Part shown: piece by piece, positions 57,883 to 64,000 of the stretch
Numbering within the stretch: position 1 is the first letter of the stretch
Layout: the number at the start of each line of letters is the position of its first letter
Source of the DNA: Lonicera japonica
Taxonomy: Eukaryota > Streptophyta > Magnoliopsida > Dipsacales > Caprifoliaceae
Assembly (NCBI GenBank): GCA_021464415.1
Contig: JAKCWG010000447.1
Coordinates: 1 to 64,000, forward strand
Direction: 5' to 3'
Length of the DNA: 64,000 bases
Translations under genes and position numbers: made by a program
The notes under the pieces: generated by a model
What the model was told of the DNA's origin: nothing
What the model saw: only the letters and a program-made list of their open reading frames with translations
Database searches by the model: none

Positions 57883-58044
57883 AGTAAGATCGATCTTACT
57901 AGGGTCAATTTTGAGCATATGCAAGGCAGAACACTTTTCGCCCTGAGTAAGATCGATCTTACTACTAAGATCGATCTTACTCATCAGAAATTGTTGACAA
58001 ACCAAACCAGTGCACTTTTTACCCTGACTAAGATCGACCTTACT
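57883..58044. promoter_or_regulatory. Palindrome cluster in copy 3 (four copies)
   Basis: AGTAAGATCGATCTTACT is a perfect 18-bp palindrome at 57883-57900 and 57946-57963. ACTAAGATCGATCTTACT follows directly at 57964-57981, and ACTAAGATCGACCTTACT lies at 58027-58044. CAGTGCACT precedes the last (58008-58016). The cluster is 100-270 bp upstream of the TATA candidate. Confidence 0.8.
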
Positions 58045-59234
58045 CATCAGAATAGACCTATTTTGACCAACTTTGACCCGATTTTTAACCCCAAAACACC
58101 CAAATCAAGACCCATTCATCCCATTCTTCACACCTTGATGCTCCAAGTTTATAAAGAGAGAGAGAGATATGGACGAAATTATGGGTTTCTTGAGAGATCT
58201 CATCTCCAATCCAAGATTTAGCTAAAAATCATCATCATCATTACTTGCATCTTCATCTTCATCATTCTTTCCACCATTAAAGCTTTAAGAGGACCTAGGG
58301 CTTGTCCTATTTCGGGATTTGGCAACCATTCTTTAATCCAATCCTCCAAACTCGTTGTAAAGCTTCAATTGAGGTGGGAATCTAGTATTAAACCTACTTT
58401 TAAGCTTTTTATTAACACACCATGATTTCATCTCTTGTTCTTAACAAAACCCAAACTATTCTAAATGGATATATGTGTAAATAATGGGGTTTTGTTAGTT
58501 TTGTCAAATTGATGGTTCAAATGACCGTTATGTGTTATAAATAGCTTATTTATAATTATAATTTGGAGTTATATGCTTCGTCTACACAAAAACCCACTTG
58601 GACTACATGTTTTGCTTAGTAACCCTTAACACATGAATTAAAATATATCTTTATTGGTCCAAGTGGTGGGATTCCATCTTGATATATGTGATGTTGGTTA
58701 GTTATACTTATTATAAATGTTTTTACCAGAAATCTCCATATTGGCCAAGTTATGAAAAAGGGAGAATGTGATTGTTTAACTGCGATATCCATAGATTGGT
58801 CACAGGTTGGTCCCTAAAGACTGGGACTATAAGATGGGACACAGTGCCCCTAGGTGAAAGACCCGAAACCGTGCACAGAAAAATATCGTGTAGGCCCTGC
58901 TGCCATATGGTTGAAAGGCCACAAAATGTAAACCTGTTAGACGTCTGGATAGTCGCGTGATTGACGAGGTACCAGCTCAGGTTATGTGTTACGAGTGGTT
59001 GTGAATTAGAGTGGGATTTTATCACATTAAGATAACTATTAATGTTTCTTCTTAAATTTATTATATTGTTCCCACCGAGTCCATTTGACTCACCCCATTA
59101 CTTTCTATACAAGTGCTTCAGCGGGACCTTCTGGGAAAGGGAAAGGAAAGGACACATCTTCCTAGATCGCCTCTGTGCCCTTAAGTAGACGAGGTTCCTT
59201 CACGACTGAAGGAACAATACTCCTCAACTTTTAC

Positions 59235-59260
59235 TTATGTTATATATATATATATATATC
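59235..59260. repeat. (TA)n microsatellite
   Basis: An uninterrupted TA run inside copy 3. Confidence 0.85.
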
Positions 59261-59553
59261 TATGTGTGCATACACTTTCCCAAAATTATAACTTGTGTGT
59301 TATTCCGTGATTATTAACTTATGTTGGGACCTCGTTGGAGGGTTATTTGTATATTGTTTTGTCTTTCCTTGTCAGGTATGACTTACGTTAGTGGATGTAC
59401 TCTGAATTTTAATCTTACCATCTAGACTTTGCATGTTATGTCATCTTGTACATGTCCTTGAATTGTCATTTTAATTCCGCCGTCGTCGTACGGCACCCGT
59501 GATTAACTGAGTCCCGGAGGTTTAACCCTCATAACGGGATTTGGGGCGTCACA

Positions 59554-61129
59554 AGTTATAGCTCACTAGTTATAGCTCATTGTCCATTTAAGAATAGTGA
59601 TTGTAAAAATCTAGCCGGTACAGTTACGGACTGGTGAGTTTTTTACCAATCTTCATTATTAGCTAGCTAATAGCTCAACTACAACAACAATATCACATTT
59701 ATGAAGTATTGTAACCAAAATATGCAATAAACCCATAAATTAATCATTTAATATATATATAGCAAAAATCTATCCGTTATCGTATCTGTCCATGGGGATT
59801 TTAGTGCAATCTTATGATATTCATACATACAAAGGGAAATCTTTATAGAAATATCAAATTAAAGTTATAATGAGTATAAATCAACTAAAAGAATCAAGAA
59901 TACCCAACCCAAACCCCATGCATGTGTACAATCAAGAATTTATGTAAAACCCTCAAATTTGTAATATAAAAAATTATGCATCACATAATAAGTTGAAAAT
60001 GAGTTTGAGTACTAGTGTTCCCACTTCAATGAAGCTAATTCCTTAAGATTTGAGTGTTAGTGGTAGTTCTAAGGTGGCTGGACCAAGCTTCCTTCAAGCT
60101 CTAACGGTGATTCCAAGGTTGAAGATGATGGAGATGAAAAAATTATAAGCTTTAAGATCAAAATCTTTGATCTATGTTAAATATGTGTTCAAATCTCTTC
60201 AAAATACTCACTCACACCTTCAAGAATAGCTATCCCTCTTCCTCTCTATTATCTCCTCGAGTTTGTACAAGAATGGGGGAGAAAAGGTGTTTAAAATGGG
60301 TTAAATGGGTCAAAAATGAGTCAAACCCAAATGAGTAAAGTTTTTGGTGCACTGTTCGTATTTGAAACATAACTTTTTACTCAGAACTTCGATTGATGCG
60401 TAGTTTTTTCCTAATTAAAGATAAATCAAATCTCTACAACTTTTCTCTTTGGAGGTTTTTCCAAATTCCTAATATATAAATGCCAGAAATTCGGTGAACT
60501 TACAGGTCTGCCATAGAAAGCAAACTGTTATTGATTTACCAGGCTGGTGCTGTCATCAACTTCGTAATCAGTTTCAGCCTTCTTAAAGCTTAATTTGGGC
60601 TTACATTTCCTAATGAAAGTTGAAAAGTGATTAAATATCTTCCTAACAGTGAGCCATTTGGAGTTCGGATAAAGAAGTTATGGTCTTCCAAAGTTGGACA
60701 AAAACTCATTTTACCGAAACTTGATTTTTCACCGTCAACCTATCGAATTCAATTACGGACATCCGAAATGATTTTCAACCATAGAAGCATATGAAAAATC
60801 ACTAATATGACTTGTAAAAGGTGTTTAATTGATTAAAACACCTCTTAAAGTAAGAATGACCACCTAACAAAACACGATTTCTTGACTTGACGGTAAAAAG
60901 CCAAAAGTGAGGTTTGAGTAACCAAAACTGATTCAGGCCATCCGAATTGTGTTATAACCATGCAAGCAAATGTAAATATGCTATTGAGACAAATTGGATG
61001 TGTTCAAACCATAAAAATTGTCCTGGTCCAAAATTTCACTACCAAAACCTCTCATAAGGAAGAGGGTTAGGCTAGTTAAGTTTGCAAAAAACACAATTTT
61101 AGTCAAAACCCTTATTTTAAAACACATTT
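59554..61129 (-). repeat. Minus-strand LTR relative, segment 3
   Basis: Read on the minus strand it contains AAGTCATATTAGTGATTTTT and CAGTGCACC, both in the front half of copies 1-3. It is the 5' part of the reversed LTR. Its own TGTAACACCC start is not visible and may lie beyond the copia insertion. No palindrome cluster is seen here. Confidence 0.6.
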
Positions 61130-61285
61130 TTTCTTTAGAGTAGAAGAAATGAATTTTAATATATTAGGTCATATTATAATGATACAATAGGAGCCCTATT
61201 TATAGGGTCACACATAATAAGAAACCAACTAGAATAAGGAAACTATATAGCATAAGGAAACAAACTAATAAGGAATATTTTAACA
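61130..61285 (-). repeat. Copia 3' LTR, approximate
   Basis: On the minus strand it starts TGTTAAAATATTCCTTATTA. CCTATAAATAGGG near 61200 is its TATA box. The distal end, around 61130-61150, could not be fixed. Confidence 0.6.
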
Positions 61286-61304
61286 CCCCCCCCCCTCAAG
61301 TTGG
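61286..61304 (-). other. Copia polypurine tract
   Basis: On the minus strand ACTTGAGGGGGGGGG leads into the LTR start. Confidence 0.75.
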
Positions 61305-61399
61305 TGCATAGATATCGAACATGCCCAACTTGCTGATCAATCTGGAGAATATTTTGTTGGAAACAATCTTAGTAAGTACATCAGTCAGCTGATCTTCTG

Positions 61400-63169
61400 A
61401 TCGTATATGTGGCACATCAACTATGTTTTCTTATAATTTCTCTTTGATAAAGAATCTATCTACTTCCACATGCTTTGTTCTATCACGTTGAACTAGATTT
61501 TGAGTGATATCACATGATGCTTTGTTATCATAATATAACATCATAGGTTTTCTTGGTGGATAACCTAAGTCAGTCAATAGCAACTTCATCCATAACAACT
61601 CTTGGACTCCCATTGCCATACCTCGATATTCAGCTTCGGCACTTGAACGAGACACAATATTCTGTTTCTTGCTTCTCCAAGTAACGAGATTCCCACCAAC
61701 AAACGTAAAATATCCTGATGTAGACCTTCTGTCACTTACATTTCCAGCCTAATTAGTATCAGTGTATTATTCAACTTTCAAAAAATCCCTGTTCTTTGTA
61801 AACAAAATCCTTTTTTCTTGGAGCTGCCTTCAGATAACTAATGACCTTCATAACAGCCTTCATATGATTTTCTCCAAGATTATGCATGAACTGACTCACT
61901 ATACTAAATGCATAAGAAATATTAGGCCTGGTATATGCTAAGTACATCAGCCTTCCCACCAATCTTTAATAACGCCCTCTATCGACCGGTACTTGATCAA
62001 CTTCAATTTCCAACTTCAAACCTTCTTCCATAGGCGTTTCTGATGGCTGGCAAGCAGACATTCCAGTTTCACTTAGTAAATCCAATGCATACTTTCTCTA
62101 GGACAGAAATATGCCCTTTGAAGACTTAGACACTTCAATCCCTAAAAAATACTTTGGCTCGCCAAGATCTTTCATCTCAAACTCTCGAGATAGATATTTT
62201 TCATGTGGGTCATCCCCGGTGACAACCATGTCATCAACATAGACAATCAATGCTGTCATTTTCACATGGCACGTATGATTAGAATTGCTCTGTTTGTAAT
62301 CGAACTTCCGCATTGATCTGGTAAATCTCCCGAACTAAGCTCTCGGAGACTGTTTTAAACCATACAAAGACTTTCTCAATTTGCATACCTTGTTTTTGTG
62401 CTTTCCAGGAACACTGTAACCTAGTGGGAACTCAATGAATACCTCTTCTTATAAATCCCCGTGGAGGAATGCATTTTTCACATCAAATTGTTGTAATGGT
62501 TAATCCAAATTTTTCGCTAAAGAGAGCAAGACATAAACAGTGTTAATTTTTTGCCATTGGTGCAAATGTTTCCAAATAATCGATCCCATGTGTTTGCGTG
62601 TAGCCTTTCGCTACAAGTCTGGCTTTGAATCTTTCGATAGTTCTGTTTGCCTTATGTTTCACTGTGTACACCCATTTGCAACCAACACGCTTTTTTCCTA
62701 CTGGCAATTTAACTATGTCATATGTACCATTCTTCTTTAAGGATTTCATTTCCTCATCCATTACCGTTTTCCATTTTGGATCACCTAAGGCTTCCTGCAC
62801 ATTATTATGAATAGATACATAGGATAATTGATTTACAAATGACTTATTCGGTTTAGACAACCTATCGTAAGACACATAGTTGCTCATAAGATATTTGGCC
62901 TTATTAGTAAGATCAAGTTCATATGTTGGTTTAGGCACACCTCTATTGATTCGATTAGGGAGTTGTTTTTTAGGAGGTTCATGATAAGATACCTGAGGAT
63001 CAGGAGAAAGAACTTGATATTCAGATTCAGATGTATATAAGGGAGACAATTGATTATTTGTATCAGGCGATAGCAAACTTGAGGACTGTGGTGAATTCAG
63101 TAGTGAACTCGATGAGCTTGATTGTGGTAAATTTTGCGGTGAACTTGGTAGATTTGGTAGTTGTGACAT
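61400..63169 (-). pseudogene. Copia reverse transcriptase and RNase H
   Basis: From 63169 down to 62543 an open frame begins MSQLPNLPSSPQNLPQSSSS, a Ser/Pro-rich linker. It enters reverse transcriptase (GKKRVGCKWVYTVKHKAN, RFKARLVAKGYTQTHGIDYL). The catalytic motif YVDDMVVTGDD is intact near 62240-62210. GRLMYLAYTRPNISYAF follows near 61960, then RNase H with SRSSAEAEYRGMA (61655) and YYDNKASCDI (about 61530). Frame changes near 62543, 62320, 62100 and 61770 prevent a single product. Confidence 0.85.
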
Positions 63170-63219
63170 CGACTGTGGGATACCTCGAGTTGAATTATCT
63201 TATTCTCATCCACACCAAC

Positions 63220-63973
63220 AAAATCAAAAGCTTGAACTTCTTTATGATTCTCCCCCTGAAGTTTAGCCAGATGAAAATACATATCTTCTTCATGAAAGAC
63301 AACACCCATTGTCACATATAATTTTTGAGTGTGAGGATGATAATACCTATACCTTTTCTGAGATGATGAATAACCCATAAAAACGCATTTGAGGGCTCGA
63401 AACTCTAACTTGTTTCGTTATTCTTTCGATAAATGAACAAATGCAACGCATCCAAATACGCGAGGAGGCAAATTCATACTGGAGGAGCCAATACAGCTTT
63501 ATGAAATACGTCAAATGGCATTTGAAAATCAAGGATTGCGGATGGAACACGGTTAATCAGATAAACGGCAGAGGAAAATGCTTCGCCCCAATAAGATGTT
63601 GGAGTGTTGGTCCAATTAGTAACGCACGTACTACTTCTAGTAAATGTTTTTTCTTCCTTTCTACAACACCATTTTGCTGAGGTGTATACGGGCATGTTGT
63701 TTGATGAACAATCCTATGATACTTGAAATACTCTTGCAAATCTGTACTCATGTATTCGCCTTCATTATCACTTCGAAGCACCTGAATAATGGCATTGTAC
63801 TGTGTACTGACCTGTTTATGGAATCTCTGAAACAAAGAACTTACTTCACTTTTAGATTTCATAGGACATACCCATGTTATTCTTGTGCAATCATCAATGA
63901 AAGTGACAAACCAATGAGCACCACTTAAAGAAGGAGTATGAGAAGGCCCCCATACATCAGAGTGAATTATCAT
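63220..63973 (-). pseudogene. Copia integrase, frame-shifted
   Basis: The frame 63973-63557 starts MIIHSDVWGPSHTPSLSGAH. It holds the catalytic Asp of the FIDDCTR region, the second Asp in LRSDNEGEY and the Glu region PQQNGVVERKKK, the D,D-E core. Similarity then continues in other frames as AVYLINRVPSAILDFQMPFD (from 63584) and SSQKRYRYYHPHTQKLYVTM (from 63369), so at least two frameshifts lie between 63590 and 63360. Confidence 0.82.
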
Positions 63974-64000
63974 GAACGAAACTGAACATTTATTAAGTGA

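Larger units (their letters stand above)
57474..59553 (+). mobile_element. Long solo LTR, copy 3, about 2080 bp
   Basis: TGTAACACCCCTAGTTTG to GGGATTTGGGGCGTCACA. Landmarks CCTAGGGCTTGTCC (58297), GTTCCCACCGAG (59068) and CATAACGGGATT match copies 1 and 2. The flanks GTTGT/GTTAT are only an approximate duplication. It is about 1.1-1.7 kb shorter than its relatives, so it is internally deleted or a shorter subfamily. A TATA candidate (TTTATAAAG) lies near 58149. Short open frames (57739-58221) cross the palindromes and are not genes. Confidence 0.7.
61130..64000 (-). mobile_element. Minus-strand Ty1/copia element, truncated by the window end
   Basis: From high to low coordinate: integrase, reverse transcriptase, RNase H, polypurine tract and 3' LTR. 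Gag, protease and the 5' LTR would lie beyond 64000. It is better preserved than the copia at 5.8-10.4 kb but has several stops and frameshifts. Confidence 0.88.

Noticed and set aside
57739..58221. Open frames over the copy 3 palindromes (KIDLT repeats)
   Set aside because: The peptide repeat is a by-product of the DNA palindrome, open on both strands for that reason.

Overview
This window is nuclear DNA of a flowering plant, probably a eudicot; I cannot name the species. It is AT-rich and gene-poor, and almost everything recognisable is a transposable element. Families present include a Cassandra-type TRIM carrying 5S rRNA sequence, hAT and PIF/Harbinger MITEs, Ty1/copia and Athila-like Ty3/gypsy elements, a LINE remnant and tRNA-derived SINE heads. 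I see no bacterial, plastid or mitochondrial operons, no CRISPR array and no intact host gene.

Layout. 1-5.8 kb: unannotated DNA with several hAT MITEs (8-bp target duplications) and one complete Cassandra TRIM (4377-5198, duplication CATCT). 5.8-10.4 kb: a decayed plus-strand copia element lacking its 5' LTR. 10.4-21 kb: mostly non-coding, with a 2.9-kb element bounded by long inverted repeats (13404-16352), a LINE RNase H remnant, a Harbinger MITE, a 186-190-bp tandem array of GTGCTAAAA hairpins (19446-20060) and a foldback MITE. 21.4-27.2 kb and 39.2-44.2 kb: two halves of one locus built from repeated intron-plus-small-exon units, with exon-like acidic and coiled-coil segments. It is split by a complete, degenerate Athila-like element (27453-39164, duplication GTTAT) with LTRs, primer site, gag, pol and a third ORF. 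44.2-49.5 kb: a long solo LTR (duplication GTGTG) holding a second solo LTR on the other strand. 51.8-61.1 kb: a minus-strand copia scrap, then a minus-strand relative of the long LTR into which two plus-strand copies inserted (53627-56856, 57474-59553). 61.1-64 kb: a minus-strand copia element running off the window end.

No gene set works together as a host pathway. The most unusual pattern is regulatory. The Athila LTRs, the long-LTR family and the nested solo LTR each carry clusters of perfect 8-18-bp palindromes, mostly in the presumed U3 ahead of a TATA-like sequence. The palindrome sequence differs between copies of one family while the flanks stay alignable. CCATGATCGATCATGG, CCAAGATCGATCTTGG and AGTAAGATCGATCTTACT share the GATCGATC core; the nested LTR uses TGTCACGTGACA and TGTCGCGCGACA. 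A short CAGTGC-like motif usually lies just upstream. This looks like a replaceable palindrome cassette used by unrelated retroelements and is the best candidate here for something undescribed.

All coordinates come from reading by eye. Element ends backed by target-site duplications are firm; domain limits inside decayed coding regions are approximate.
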